Part shown: positions 10,301-18,989 of the stretch, piece after piece
Layout: each line of letters begins with the position of its first letter
Numbering within the stretch: the first letter of the stretch is position 1
The notes under the pieces: generated by a model
What the model was told of the DNA's origin: nothing
The model's database searches: none
Seen by the model: the letters and a program-made list of their open reading frames with translations, nothing else
Assembly (NCBI GenBank): GCA_963693315.1
Contig: OY856186.1
Coordinates: 135,042,428-135,106,427, forward strand
Length of the DNA stretch: 64,000 nucleotides
Direction: 5' to 3'
Source of the DNA: Diogma glabrata
Lineage: Eukaryota > Arthropoda > Insecta > Diptera > Cylindrotomidae
Made by a program: the position numbers and the translations under genes

Positions 10301-11426
10301 AAGAGTATGTAAGCTACTAAAAAGTTTATATGGTTTACGTCAATCGTCTAGATGTTGGAACCAAAGAATAAAAGTTTTTCTAACAAACAATGGACTCGAA
10401 CAATCAAAAGCTGATCCCTGCATATACATTTTGATCAAAAATAATCTGATAATACTCCTAGTGAGCATCTACATAGATGATGGACTAGTAGCTGGAATCG
10501 ACGAAGAGACTGTGAATGAATTCTTATGTGCACTTGAGAAAGAATTTGATATCACTACTGGAGATGCTGATACTTACCTTGGTTTACAGATTGAAAGACA
10601 AAACGATGGCTCTATTCTCTTACGTCAAAGTGCCTACACAAGAAAAATTATCAATAAATTTAATTTAGAGCAAGCAAATGCTCTTGCAATACCAGCCGAT
10701 CCACATCAACAGTTGAATGCAAATTTAAATGATAATGAGAAGACTGAGTTAACAACTGCTCCCTATAGAGAAGCTGTGGGCAGCTTGTTATATTTATCAA
10801 AAGGGACGAGACCAGATATATCCTTTTCGGTTAGTCGATATATGGAAAAACCAACGAAATTGCATTGGAATGCAGTCAAGAGAATTATGAAATACCTAAA
10901 AGGAACTGTTGATTATGGTTTGCACTTTAAGAAGAAGAAAACGTTATCTTTATTTGGCTACAGTGATGCAGATTTTGCAGGAGATATTGCAACACGCAAA
11001 TCAACAACAGGATTTATAGTTGTTTGGAGTGGATGTGTTGTTAGCTGGAGTTCTCAAAAACAGTCTACAGTTGCCACCTCTACCACTTATTCGGAATACA
11101 TTGCAGCCTTTCAAACAGTCAAGGAAATAGTGTGGCTCTTAAAGTTAATTGGAGAGATCTATCCTTATCAAAATATTGCTACAACTCTCCATATTGACAA
11201 TCAAAGTACAATTGAATTAATTAAAAATCCTGTTCTTCACAAACGAAGTAAACATATTGACGTACAATATCACTACATCCGAGAACAATATGAAAAGAAA
11301 GTTTTTCAACTGAAATACATCAACACCAAAGAACAGCCAGCAGATATCCTCACCAAACCCTTGGAAAGAAGAATCTTCGAAGTTCATCGCAACAAAATAT
11401 GCTCCAAACTTGAAGAGGATGCATAA
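7362..11426 (+). CDS. copia Gag-Pol polyprotein, uninterrupted
   Basis: A single 1354-codon frame encodes the whole retrotransposon polyprotein. In order: an N-terminal Gag domain starting around LQGIDNWNLWKFQIQI; a CCHC zinc knuckle at about residue 253 (CNFCHKPGHWAAEC); aspartic protease DTGASDHM at about 313; a pre-integrase WHQKLAHQN segment; integrase with D516, D579 and E615 (DD35E spacing kept); reverse transcriptase with KQFDVKTAFLNGD and YIDD at about 1037-1040; RNase H with YSDADFAGD (D1202) and the DNQST and SKHIDVQYH motifs. It ends in the usual ADILTKPL tail. The start ATG follows the primer site by about 130 bp. No catalytic residue is obviously lost, so the product could be functional. 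The segment RPDISFSVSRYMEKP looks a few residues shorter than is usual here, an in-frame change of unknown effect. Confidence 0.95.
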   Translation: MDSELSRVSKLQGIDNWNLWKFQIQIILKSIEAWDIVNGTRKQPAPVGTEATAAEKKENAEALCKWNKTDGMAQKVIVTTISEQTMMHILTSENSEAMWKKLTNIYEQKSESTIHILQQKWFTLAKDPSHDIAAHISKIEDISNRLQAMGEKIEDKGVMTKILLTLPPNFDHFISAWESTAIADRTLANLTSRLIIEEMRQSQRGVEVNALASNVRVNSKNRFSENYNGNRNIRYVKNKDDDRKNTKRKHGKCNFCHKPGHWAAECWNNPESKQYKLKNYKVSGQEKGEALISEAFASVQKTAKTTVEAWYMDTGASDHMTHNLEWFIKYTPMKEDIKIKIGDGESISGKGRGSINITAFDGEKWTECHLLNVLYVPKLKYNLFSGGVALDKNLTLEADKRICKFKKEGKTIAVGERQNKLFEMKIKITPIENVKESVDEDQACIAEKSSFQEWHQKLAHQNYTQVKNILRNYDINPKGDDKIVCEPCALSKIHRLPFPQQSSTNTNRIGQIIHADVCGPLPEKSFTGAKYFLLLKDDYSHYRTVYFLGAKSDVLECLKDYVKKTEKHCPRGIEIFRSDNGLEFVNQEVTKLMKEYGISHQNSVVYCPEQNGKIERENRTVVEAARTMLHAAQFELKFWAEAVNTAVYVLNCTGTSSIKNQSPYEIWYNKRPNIQEFHIFGEKVYVKLPENKVKKLDLKGEIGYFVGYGDTVKGNRIWIPEEGDIFVRKHIIYTGKLIESTERVQNQALLYLPEEENKQFKNSQAERKDDEQIEENLENLELPNQLSGSEEENETFCTPEPERSTGIQLRDRSKLNKPKKLEDYEVNLDNVCDYCIENPEEPLTFQQAVNGTNAQEWKQAMEEEMNSLKTSNVWELVEVPKNSTIVENKWVYKLKTDTNGTIKKFRARLVAKGFSQREGIDFNETFSPVVRFDSIRILLTVIVQENLVLKQFDVKTAFLNGDIEEVIYMRQPTGFNDGTTRVCKLLKSLYGLRQSSRCWNQRIKVFLTNNGLEQSKADPCIYILIKNNLIILLVSIYIDDGLVAGIDEETVNEFLCALEKEFDITTGDADTYLGLQIERQNDGSILLRQSAYTRKIINKFNLEQANALAIPADPHQQLNANLNDNEKTELTTAPYREAVGSLLYLSKGTRPDISFSVSRYMEKPTKLHWNAVKRIMKYLKGTVDYGLHFKKKKTLSLFGYSDADFAGDIATRKSTTGFIVVWSGCVVSWSSQKQSTVATSTTYSEYIAAFQTVKEIVWLLKLIGEIYPYQNIATTLHIDNQSTIELIKNPVLHKRSKHIDVQYHYIREQYEKKVFQLKYINTKEQPADILTKPLERRIFEVHRNKICSKLEEDA

Positions 11427-11485
11427 CTTATTAAATACTGTACCTTTGTTTGTTCGATCTTGAGTAATTTTGATATTCCAGAAAA

Positions 11486-11494
11486 CAGTGGGAG
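11486..11494 (+). promoter_or_regulatory. copia polypurine tract (inner element)
   Basis: CAGTGGGAG immediately upstream of the 3' LTR, the expected plus-strand priming position. Confidence 0.6.
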
Positions 11495-11745
11495 TGTCAG
11501 AATTGTTGTTTTAGACTGATTATGTTTTATGGATATCATTTGCTGTTTATTCAATAGATGGCAGCACTATTCAGTTTCATGTATTATCGTTGCTGTATTC
11601 ATTATTGTTTATTGTAGTAAATAATCTGTCAAAGAGAAATAAAGAACATTGTTTTATTCATTACTTTATTGGCTTATTATTACAAAATCTTGTTGTGCAT
11701 TAAACATCAGAAGTTAATTACCCATAATTCCACAAACATCCAATA
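11495..11745 (+). repeat. copia 3' LTR (inner element)
   Basis: 251 bp almost identical to 6963-7214 and one base shorter in a T run (CATTGTTTTATTC versus CATTGTTTTTATTC). Confidence 0.9.
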
Positions 11746-12531
11746 CAACATGAGACGTAAAAGTTTGATATTGCAAATATGAAATTTTCAATCGCCATTT
11801 TATTTAAAATCAATATAAATCAATATATATTTTGTTTTATATTTTTGATTCAAACTCAAATAAAATATAGATAATTATTATAAATTTTATAATAATTACA
11901 TAAATAATTCATAATTAATATTTTATCCTTTATTAATATAATTTTTCATACAAGATTTCAAATAAAAAATATGAAACTTTAAGTTATGATGCTTAAGATG
12001 ACCATGTTTGATGGTCTTACGTTAAGAGGTTTTTTTGACATCTCACAGTTGTGACTACATACAGAATCGCATTTAAGAGGTTTTAGTCTTAGCTAAGAGA
12101 AAAGTCTTTGCTATGACTATTTTTACATCTGTGAGGGTATGTCAGAATCAGCCTGTAAATTAAACTAAAAGAATTACATATATAATTTTCTTAATTTAAA
12201 ACATATCAACATTTAATTGATTTGAATACTTACTTTTATAGAATAATACTTACAACTATTGTATATTTTCCTTATTAATTTTTAAAATAAATTTGGCTTA
12301 TTCAATATCAAACATAAACTTTAACATGATTTAAATGAAATGGCCGACATATATTATAAGGTCGTAAAAAACATTGGTTCAAACCATATATTCTTGAAAT
12401 TAGTTTTGATCTTTTTCATATTATGCGATGGCGCTATAAAAGATATATGTCTATCTCGCTTCCTCTAATGCACTCTTATGAATGATAACAAACTAAAGAC
12501 CTGTTACTATAGTAACAAAAAATCTAGTGGG
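11746..12531. other. Right part of the TA-flanked DNA element
   Basis: Non-coding AT-rich sequence between the inner copia and the element's right end. It holds two GTTAAGAGG/TTTAAGAGG-type phrases near 12021-12080 and the 14-bp palindrome GTTACTATAGTAAC near 12503. No ORF is supported. Confidence 0.5.
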
Positions 12532-12533
12532 TA

Positions 12534-12661
12534 GTTTCCGCTATAAGTCTAAAAAGAAAATGTCAAACAAAATTTGCTCTTGAAAATAAATATTGTTAAA
12601 TAGTTAACAAGTTGTTTTTATCGTCTTTAAATATTGCAAATAAAATAAAGACTCTGTAACA
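12534..12661 (+). repeat. copia 5' LTR, right part (outer element)
   Basis: 128 bp, GTTTCCGCTATAAGTC to GACTCTGTAACA, matching 16724-16851 of the 3' LTR. With 6121-6204 it makes a 212-bp LTR, 30 bp shorter than the 3' LTR. Confidence 0.88.
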
Positions 12662-12676
12662 GGTTATGGGCCCAGG
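12662..12676 (+). promoter_or_regulatory. copia primer binding site (outer element)
   Basis: GGTTATGGGCCCAGG directly after the 5' LTR, of the type described for copia elements that prime on a fragment of initiator tRNA-Met. Confidence 0.78.
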
Positions 12677-12746
12677 TGCAGCATTATTTGCAAGTTGTAG
12701 AAATTTAAAATAAAATAAAAAGTCGATTTAATTTAAAGCAGCAAAG

Positions 12747-15700
12747 ATGGCGGCTGAGGGAGCGGGATTCAAAAGGATCGTATGTCTTCAAGAAAATGGA
12801 CGAAATTATACAGCATGGCAATTTCAGATAAAAATTATATTAAAAAACGCAAAAGTTTATGAAATTGTAGAAAAAACATTTAAACATGAAGATAAGCCAG
12901 CAGATTTTGACAGCAATGACTTAAAAGCTCAAAATATTATTATTACTTCTGTTTGTGAGAAAACAATAACACAATTAGTATCATGCAAAACTGCAGCAGA
13001 GATGTGGGCTCGTATCGAAGCATTATATGGTACAGCAAATTCGGCAAATATTCACGCATTACAGCAACAATTTTATGCGTACACGTACAAAGGTAATGGA
13101 ATAGCAAATCATATAAGTGAACTGGAAAATCTTAGTCACAGTTTGAGTACATGTGCTGAGGCTGTGAGTGAATCTATGCTGTTAAATAAAATACTATCTA
13201 CACTACCTGTCCAATACAAACATTTTCATTCAGCTTGGGACAGTACTGCAACTAAGAATTTAAATAAACTTACTTCACGGTTACTGGTTGAAGAACAACG
13301 TCTAACAAATGATACAGTTTCTGAACAAGTGGAGGGAGCTTTTGCAGTTAAAAAGTTTGATAAAAAATACCATAAGAAATTACTATCGAATAAGAAATAT
13401 GATGCTTGTAATTTTTGTAAAAAGCTTGGGCACTGGGAAAAAGATTGCTGGTTTAAGAAAAACAAAAATTCTAAAAACAAAAAGGATAGTTCACATTCAC
13501 AAGCATTCACTTCATTAGCAACAAATGAATTTTCTGAAAACTGGTATTTAGATACAGGAGCAAGTCATCACATGACAGGAAACTTGGAGTGGTTCGAAAA
13601 ATATGTCCCGAAAGCATCAGCAAACCATGTCACTATTGGCAATGGTGATAAATTGAAAGTGGTTGGTGAAGGTATTATCAACATTAATATTCATAACAAA
13701 AGCAGCACAAGTTCGGGTACTATTGAAAATGTACTATATGTTCCTCAACTAAAATGCAATTTGTTCTCTGCGAGTGCAGCAGCCGATAAGGGGTTCATCA
13801 TAGTAACAAGACGCAATATTTGTGAAATATTGAAGAATAATGAAGTGGTTATGATTGGAAAAAGAGAACAAAATTTATTTAAGTTAAACATTGAAGTTAC
13901 AAGCAACAAAGCAGCTTATTTTAGTTCGAAAGAACCACCTACATTAGAAACATGGCATAAAATGTTAGCTCATCAAAATATTGCATATTGTAAAAACATT
14001 CTAAAGAATCATGACATCAAAATATCAACAAATAACTTACAGTGTGAATCCTGCATAATGTCAAAACAACATCGAACACCATTTCCTTCGTCTACTACTA
14101 TTACGACGAAACCTGGAGAAATAATTCACATGGATCTCTGTGGACCCATGGAACAAGCGTCGATTGGCGGCTCTAAATATTTCTTTTTATTAAAAGATGA
14201 TTTTTCTCATTACAGGAACGTTTACTTCTTAAAATCAAAAACTGAAGTGACAGCTATTTTGGATGAATATGTTCGAAAATTCAAAACTGAGACTGATGCT
14301 AAAGTAAGAATTATGCGTTCAGATAATGGCACAGAATTTAAATCGCAGCATGTTAAGCGTGTTCTTGATAAATATGGTATTCGTCAACAGTTCACAACTC
14401 CTTACAATCCTGAGCAAAACGGTTCAGCTGAAAGAGAAAATAGAACGATAGTAGAAGCAGCAAATGCGTTATTGTATGACAACAAAATGGATAAAAAGTT
14501 CTGGGCAGAAGCTGTTAATACAGCAGTGTATGTTCTTAATAGAACCGGAACAAGTTCAGTAGAAGCGAAAACCCCGTTTGAATTGTATTATGGAAAGCAA
14601 CCCAGAATTGATGACTTAAAATTATTTGGAAGCGAAGTGTTTATTCATATTCCGGCTGTCAAACGATTAAAATGGGATGTGAAAAGTAAACCAGGAATAT
14701 TTGTTGGCTATTCACTTGAAAGTAAAGGATACCGAATATATATTCCAAATGAAAACAAAATTGAAATAAGTCGAGATGTTATATTCAAGACGGCAAAGCA
14801 AGATCCTGTAGTTGTACAAATGAAAACAAATGATGTTTGTGGTCAAACTGAAAATAATTCAAATACTGAAGTCGAGTTGAATCTGAATGTTGAAAATGAT
14901 ATAAACGTACTGACACTGGATGATGAAGAAATAAATGAAAACGAAGTGTCACACGAAGATGTTCACATCGATGTTGAAAGCCAATCCACAAATATAAATC
15001 ATGAACAATCAAATCATCGAAGTTTGCGAAATAGAAATGAGATCCAGTTACCAAAACGACTCCAAAATGACTATCTTATGAGTAATGATGAAATGTATTC
15101 AAGTTTTCTTGCCTGTGATGAACCATTATCGTATGATGAGGCGAAACTGGATAGCAAATGGAAAAATGCTATGAAAAATGAAATACAAGCCCTGTTGAAA
15201 CATGAAACTTGGGATTTGGTGGAGCTTCCAAAAGACAGAAAGGCGTTAAATAACAAATGGGTGTTCAGAATTAAATCAAATAATTTTCACAAGGCACGTC
15301 TCGTGGCCAAAGGCTACAATCAAACATTTGGCATTGACTACAATGAGACCTTCAGTCCAGTTGCTCAATACAAGTCAATACGATTCATTATAGGATGGGC
15401 AGCTCAGTTTAAACTGAGAATGAAACAATTTGACGTGAAAACGGCATTTTTAAATGGTGAACTACATGAGGAAGTATACATGTTTCAACCAGAAGGTTAC
15501 GACGATGGTACTAATAGAGTGTGCAAATTAAAAAAGGGGATATATGGCCTGAAACAAGCCTCACGAAATTGGAATGCAATGTTTGTACAAACCCTTAAAG
15601 AATTCAATTTAGTGCGATCAGAAGTCGATCCATGTGTGTTCATTAAAAATGGAAATGGTATATCAATATTAGTGATATATGTTGATGATGGCTTGATAAT

Positions 15701-16559
15701 ATCAAAAAGCGAATTTGAAATCGAGCAATTGTTAAAGCATTTAGAAAGCAAATTCGAAATAAAACGAGAAGACTTGACAATGTATCTTGGGATGGAAATC
15801 GATTGTGAAAAAAGTGGTAGTATCAAAATCACACAAAAGAAATACATTGAAAATTTATTAAAAAAGCTAAAAATAGAAAACTGCAAATCTGTTAGCACAC
15901 CGGGACCAACCTTTGATTTAAATGTTGGAAACAATTCACCATGCAAGGCGCCATACCGTGAGACAATTGGGTCGTTGTTATTTCTCGCATCTGTCACAAG
16001 GCCTGATATTGCATTCACAGTGAATCAATTGAGCAGATACAACGAAAATCCAAATAATGGTCATTGGGAAGGTGTTAAACGACTGTTACGCTATTTGCAA
16101 GGAACAAAAGAATATGGTTTGAAATTCGAAGCAGTCGAAAGATGTGATATTGATTTTATACAAGCATATAGCGATTCTGATTTTGCTGGTGATAGTAAGT
16201 CGAGAAGATCTACATCTGGTTACGTTATTATAAAGAATGGTACTGCAATTGATTGGTTCTCAAAACGACAATCAGTTGTAGCGTTGTCAACAGCAGAAGC
16301 AGAATTTATTTCTGCAACTGAAGCAATAAAACAAGCAATAGTGATGAGAAGATTTTTTCAAGAGTTTGGTGTAGCTGATTACCCAATAATAATCAATATG
16401 GATAACCAAAGTGCAATGCGGATGATAGAAGATGAAGGTGCTAGTAAACGTACGAAGCACATAGACGTCCGATATAAATTTCTACAAGAAAAATTGGGGA
16501 TTAAAGTTTGTGGACAGCAAACACCAACTGGCAGACATCCTTACAAAACCATTAAGTAA
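12747..16559 (+). CDS. copia Gag-Pol polyprotein, frameshifted near the C terminus
   Basis: A 1270-codon frame with the copia order: Gag (AWQFQIKIIL near the start), CCHC knuckle at about residue 221 (CNFCKKLGHWEKDC), protease DTGASHHM at 269, integrase D463, D526, E562 (35-residue spacing), reverse transcriptase with KQFDVKTAFLNGE and YVDD at 978-981, and RNase H YSDSDFAGD (D1143) with STAEAEFISA and KHIDVRYKF. The last residues (QQTPTGRHPYKTIK) are not copia-like. The usual ADILTKPL ending is encoded one frame away and runs on past the stop, so a one-base indel near 16530 replaces roughly the last 30 residues. The core enzymes are complete. It is distinct from the 7362-11426 polyprotein, so these are two different copia families. 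Its promoter LTR is split, so expression is doubtful. Confidence 0.92.
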   Translation: MAAEGAGFKRIVCLQENGRNYTAWQFQIKIILKNAKVYEIVEKTFKHEDKPADFDSNDLKAQNIIITSVCEKTITQLVSCKTAAEMWARIEALYGTANSANIHALQQQFYAYTYKGNGIANHISELENLSHSLSTCAEAVSESMLLNKILSTLPVQYKHFHSAWDSTATKNLNKLTSRLLVEEQRLTNDTVSEQVEGAFAVKKFDKKYHKKLLSNKKYDACNFCKKLGHWEKDCWFKKNKNSKNKKDSSHSQAFTSLATNEFSENWYLDTGASHHMTGNLEWFEKYVPKASANHVTIGNGDKLKVVGEGIININIHNKSSTSSGTIENVLYVPQLKCNLFSASAAADKGFIIVTRRNICEILKNNEVVMIGKREQNLFKLNIEVTSNKAAYFSSKEPPTLETWHKMLAHQNIAYCKNILKNHDIKISTNNLQCESCIMSKQHRTPFPSSTTITTKPGEIIHMDLCGPMEQASIGGSKYFFLLKDDFSHYRNVYFLKSKTEVTAILDEYVRKFKTETDAKVRIMRSDNGTEFKSQHVKRVLDKYGIRQQFTTPYNPEQNGSAERENRTIVEAANALLYDNKMDKKFWAEAVNTAVYVLNRTGTSSVEAKTPFELYYGKQPRIDDLKLFGSEVFIHIPAVKRLKWDVKSKPGIFVGYSLESKGYRIYIPNENKIEISRDVIFKTAKQDPVVVQMKTNDVCGQTENNSNTEVELNLNVENDINVLTLDDEEINENEVSHEDVHIDVESQSTNINHEQSNHRSLRNRNEIQLPKRLQNDYLMSNDEMYSSFLACDEPLSYDEAKLDSKWKNAMKNEIQALLKHETWDLVELPKDRKALNNKWVFRIKSNNFHKARLVAKGYNQTFGIDYNETFSPVAQYKSIRFIIGWAAQFKLRMKQFDVKTAFLNGELHEEVYMFQPEGYDDGTNRVCKLKKGIYGLKQASRNWNAMFVQTLKEFNLVRSEVDPCVFIKNGNGISILVIYVDDGLIISKSEFEIEQLLKHLESKFEIKREDLTMYLGMEIDCEKSGSIKITQKKYIENLLKKLKIENCKSVSTPGPTFDLNVGNNSPCKAPYRETIGSLLFLASVTRPDIAFTVNQLSRYNENPNNGHWEGVKRLLRYLQGTKEYGLKFEAVERCDIDFIQAYSDSDFAGDSKSRRSTSGYVIIKNGTAIDWFSKRQSVVALSTAEAEFISATEAIKQAIVMRRFFQEFGVADYPIIINMDNQSAMRMIEDEGASKRTKHIDVRYKFLQEKLGIKVCGQQTPTGRHPYKTIK

Positions 16560-16596
16560 GGGACCATTTGAATTTATTAGAAGTCTTTTAAATATT

Positions 16597-16609
16597 AAAA
16601 AGGAGGGAG
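16597..16609 (+). promoter_or_regulatory. copia polypurine tract (outer element)
   Basis: AAAAAGGAGGGAG directly before the 3' LTR start at 16610. Confidence 0.75.
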
Positions 16610-16851
16610 TGTTAAAATAAGTTTTTAATATATTCAAAATTAACTTTTATTATTAATAATAGATGGCGTTGAATTGAAATGTAATTACATATAGTTATCT
16701 CTTTTTATTTTTATGTTTATATAGTTTCCGCTATAAGTCTAAAAAGAAAATGTCAAACAAAATTTGCTCTTGAAAATAAATATTGTTAAATAGTTAACAA
16801 GTTGTTTTTATCGTCTTTAAATATTGCAAATAAAATAAAGACTCTGTAACA
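16610..16851 (+). repeat. copia 3' LTR (outer element)
   Basis: 242 bp, TGTTAAAATAAG to CTGTAACA, followed by the GAGAT duplication. It contains AATAAA shortly before the end. A 30-bp segment at 16694-16723 bounded by ATATA repeats is missing from the 5' copy. Confidence 0.92.
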
Positions 16852-17029
16852 GAGATAAGTTTTGCATGTTGTCTGACATTTTAGCCATTAACCCATTTTC
16901 ACTCTTTTTTTTCCTTTTAATTTGATCTACACGCTCAACCTCAAGAGCATCATTATTTATTTCGCTATTGGCACTCTCGAAAACGTTTTCAAAATACGAA
17001 TCATCTAAATATTCGGCTTCAAAATACAT
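16817..17029 (-). CDS. Short acidic ORF cut at the copia insertion site, unknown
   Basis: Read on the minus strand, an ATG at 17029 in good context (CAAAATG) opens an acidic then lysine-rich stretch (MYFEAEYLDDSYFENVFES, later IKRKKKSEN). About 58 codons lie outside the provirus (down to 16852) and the rest is LTR. Without the provirus, the frame continues about 30 codons into the flank left of 6121 before a stop. I do not recognise it. It might be the first exon of a host gene broken by the copia, or chance. Confidence 0.22.
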   Translation of the reverse strand: MYFEAEYLDDSYFENVFESANSEINNDALEVERVDQIKRKKKSENGLMAKMSDNMQNLSLLQSLYFICNI

Positions 17030-17773
17030 TTTGAAAACTAAAAAGGATAATTTTTTTTACAAACGCACATTTACTTTATTCACACAATTACTTTAAACGC
17101 ACAATTACTAAATACAATAAAAATGTCAAAATTTAGCGTTCAATTTAATGTCTCGTGCATTTAAATTGCTGCGAAAACTGTGTAGACATTGTATTAGAGC
17201 CATCTATATTACAATGCGCAAACTATCATTTTGAAATTATTTCCGCGTCGAGCAGCATACTGATCAGCGAACTCATTAGCAAAATTTTTTAAAAATTTCA
17301 CGTCAAATTTATATGAAATTTTTAGCTTCGCTCGAGCAGGATACTGAGCTTTACGTATTACGTGTGTGTTCCATTTACCACATTTTCCTTTACTTTTTTT
17401 GTACTAAATTTTGTTTTCAAGCAAAACCTCCTTCATTTTTCAAGCTCAATTCATTGACGCCATATATTAAAAAAACAATGAACATTGCCATATCGATTAA
17501 AATAAACAAAGCTTATTATAAAATTAATTTTAATTGATGAATTTTCCAAAAGTCATTTTGCACGATTTCTACCGCCGATAGAAATAAAAAATCGTTCATA
17601 AATCTCCACTGTATTTTTGGAGAATTATGAACGATTTTTTTATCGTTCGGATTTAACCTCACATCGTGGTATTTTTCATTTTGGAAGTTTATGTTTTTGT
17701 GATTGATTATAATTTACGTTGATTTTGTTTTAAATTAAAATTTTAGAAATATAATAACATTCATAATAAACGA
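17030..17773. other. Intergenic AT-rich sequence with one hairpin
   Basis: No gene supported. A hairpin at 17587-17641 pairs AATCGTTCATAAATCTCC with GGAGAATTATGAACGATT, two mismatches at most, and is probably a tiny foldback repeat. Confidence 0.5.
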
Positions 17774-18273
17774 TAATCGATAGCGTGTCTGCCCAAGGAT
17801 TCGAGCCGGGCACTGACGAGGGTAGGTTCGAATCCGATCCGAAACACGAAAAATCTGAATTGTAGTTTTTTTCTGAAAAAACTTCAAACCATACCTTTGA
17901 ATTGAAAAAATTCCAATTACTTCTTTACTTACTTGAGTTTAATTGATCTCAAAAATCTAAAATAAATTTAAATTCCCTTAATGTAGTCTAATGTTAATAC
18001 ATTTAGAACTACAAATTGACTAAGTGTCAGCCATTGATTTCACATTGATTGGAAACAATCAATAATGACTATACAAAACGTGACTTAGGATGTTAATTAG
18101 AATAGAAATGTTCCCCATTCTATGAATTCACACAAAGTACTGTCTAGAAATTTAATGCAAAAATCCCATATAATGTAAAAACATTTTCATAATATGGAGT
18201 CTAATGACAGTGGAAAAATTCAACTTAAGTAAAATAAATAAGTGATGAAGAAGTTTCAACTTTGAAATTGTCA
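17774..18273 (+). repeat. tRNA-derived SINE-like unit, copy 1
   Basis: The head contains TAATCGATAGCGTGTCTG, similar to a tRNA D-arm/A box, and, about 50 bp on, GGTTCGAATCC, a perfect B box of RNA polymerase III. About 420 bp of AT-rich body follows. A second unit with the same body starts 514 bp downstream. The first bases of the tRNA-like head (CTCAACGGCG in copy 2) are missing or changed here. The tRNA origin is inferred from the promoter boxes; no full cloverleaf is claimed. Confidence 0.6.
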
Positions 18274-18787
18274 TCGCCTCAACGGCGTAATCGATAGCGT
18301 GTCTGCCCAAGAATTCGAGCCGGGCACTGACGAGGGTAGGTTCGAATCCGATCCGAAACACGTAAAATGTGAATTGTAGTTTTTTTCTGAGAAACTTCGA
18401 ACCATACCTTTGAATTGAAAAAATTCCAATTACTTCTTTACTTACTTGAGTTTAATTGATCTCAAAAATCTAAAATAAATTTAAATTCCCTTAATGTAAT
18501 CTAATGTTAATACATTTAGAACTACAAATTGACTAACTGTCAGCCATTGATTTCACATTGATTGGAAACAATCAATAATGACTATACAAAACGTGACTTA
18601 GGATGTTAATTAGAATAGAAATGTTCCCCATTCTATGAATTCACACAAAGTATTGTCTAGAAATTTAATGCAAAAATCCCATATAATGTAAAAACATTTC
18701 CATAATATGGAGTCTAATGACAGTGGAAAAATTCAACTTAAGTAAAATAAATAAGTGATGAAGAAGTTTCAACTTTGAAATTGTCAT
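18274..18787 (+). repeat. tRNA-derived SINE-like unit, copy 2
   Basis: CGCCTCAACGGCGTAATCG starts a better-preserved head, with GGTTCGAATCC at about 18338. The body is nearly identical to 17774-18273 and ends ...CAACTTTGAAATTGTCAT in both. The two units are head to tail with no spacer. Confidence 0.6.
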
Positions 18788-18989
18788 TAAATTTACATAT
18801 ATAAATCACATGCATTCATATACATATAAACTCCAAATTTAGTTAAATATTTTAATTAATAAGAATATATACCAATTAATATTCCAACACTTATTTAGTA
18901 TCGTATCATAAAAAAAAAATATAAATGTTGCAAGTTGCTTTGGATATTAAATCAAATTAATCGTAGTTGTGGTAAATGCACCAATAATA

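Larger units (their letters stand above)
6963..11745 (+). mobile_element. Ty1/copia provirus, apparently complete
   Basis: LTRs at 6963-7214 and 11495-11745 begin TGTCAGAATTGTTG and end CATCCAATA. They are nearly identical; the difference I see is one T in a homopolymer. Order: LTR, initiator-Met-type primer site, single Gag-Pol frame, polypurine tract, LTR. A convincing target duplication is not visible: the flanks ACAATGT and CAACATG do not match. The very similar LTRs and the open frame make this the youngest-looking retroelement in the window. It lies inside the TA-flanked DNA element that interrupts the outer copia. Confidence 0.92.
6205..12531. mobile_element. TA-flanked DNA element inside copia LTR
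   Basis: Begins CCCAGTAAAAGTG and ends ATCTAGTGGG, short imperfect inverted ends (CCCA-G/C-TA), with TA on each side (6203-6204 and 12532-12533). Without the second copia (6963-11745) it is about 1.54 kb including the 200-base gap, with no recognisable transposase, so it is non-autonomous or its coding part is lost. The left end has a 15-bp inverted pair (6271-6338); the right end has the palindrome GTTACTATAGTAAC. The 5' LTR also lacks a 30-bp segment present in the 3' LTR at this point (16694-16723), so a small deletion accompanied or preceded insertion. Superfamily not determined; Tc1/mariner-like by its TA duplication only. Confidence 0.6.
6121..16851 (+). mobile_element. Ty1/copia provirus, 5' LTR interrupted
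   Basis: Starts TGTTAAAATAAATTTTTAAT and ends GACTCTGTAACA. GAGAT flanks it at 6116-6120 and 16852-16856, a perfect 5-bp target duplication. The 5' LTR is in two parts, 6121-6204 and 12534-12661, separated by a ~6.3 kb TA-flanked insertion that holds another copia. The 3' LTR is whole (16610-16851). The primer binding site follows at 12662 and the polypurine tract precedes 16610. Matching LTRs and an almost open Gag-Pol indicate a fairly recent insertion, followed by two later nested insertions. Confidence 0.9.

Noticed and set aside
15497..16018. 173-codon minus-strand ORF in the copia RT region
   Set aside because: Antisense shadow of a well-supported RT/RNase H frame.
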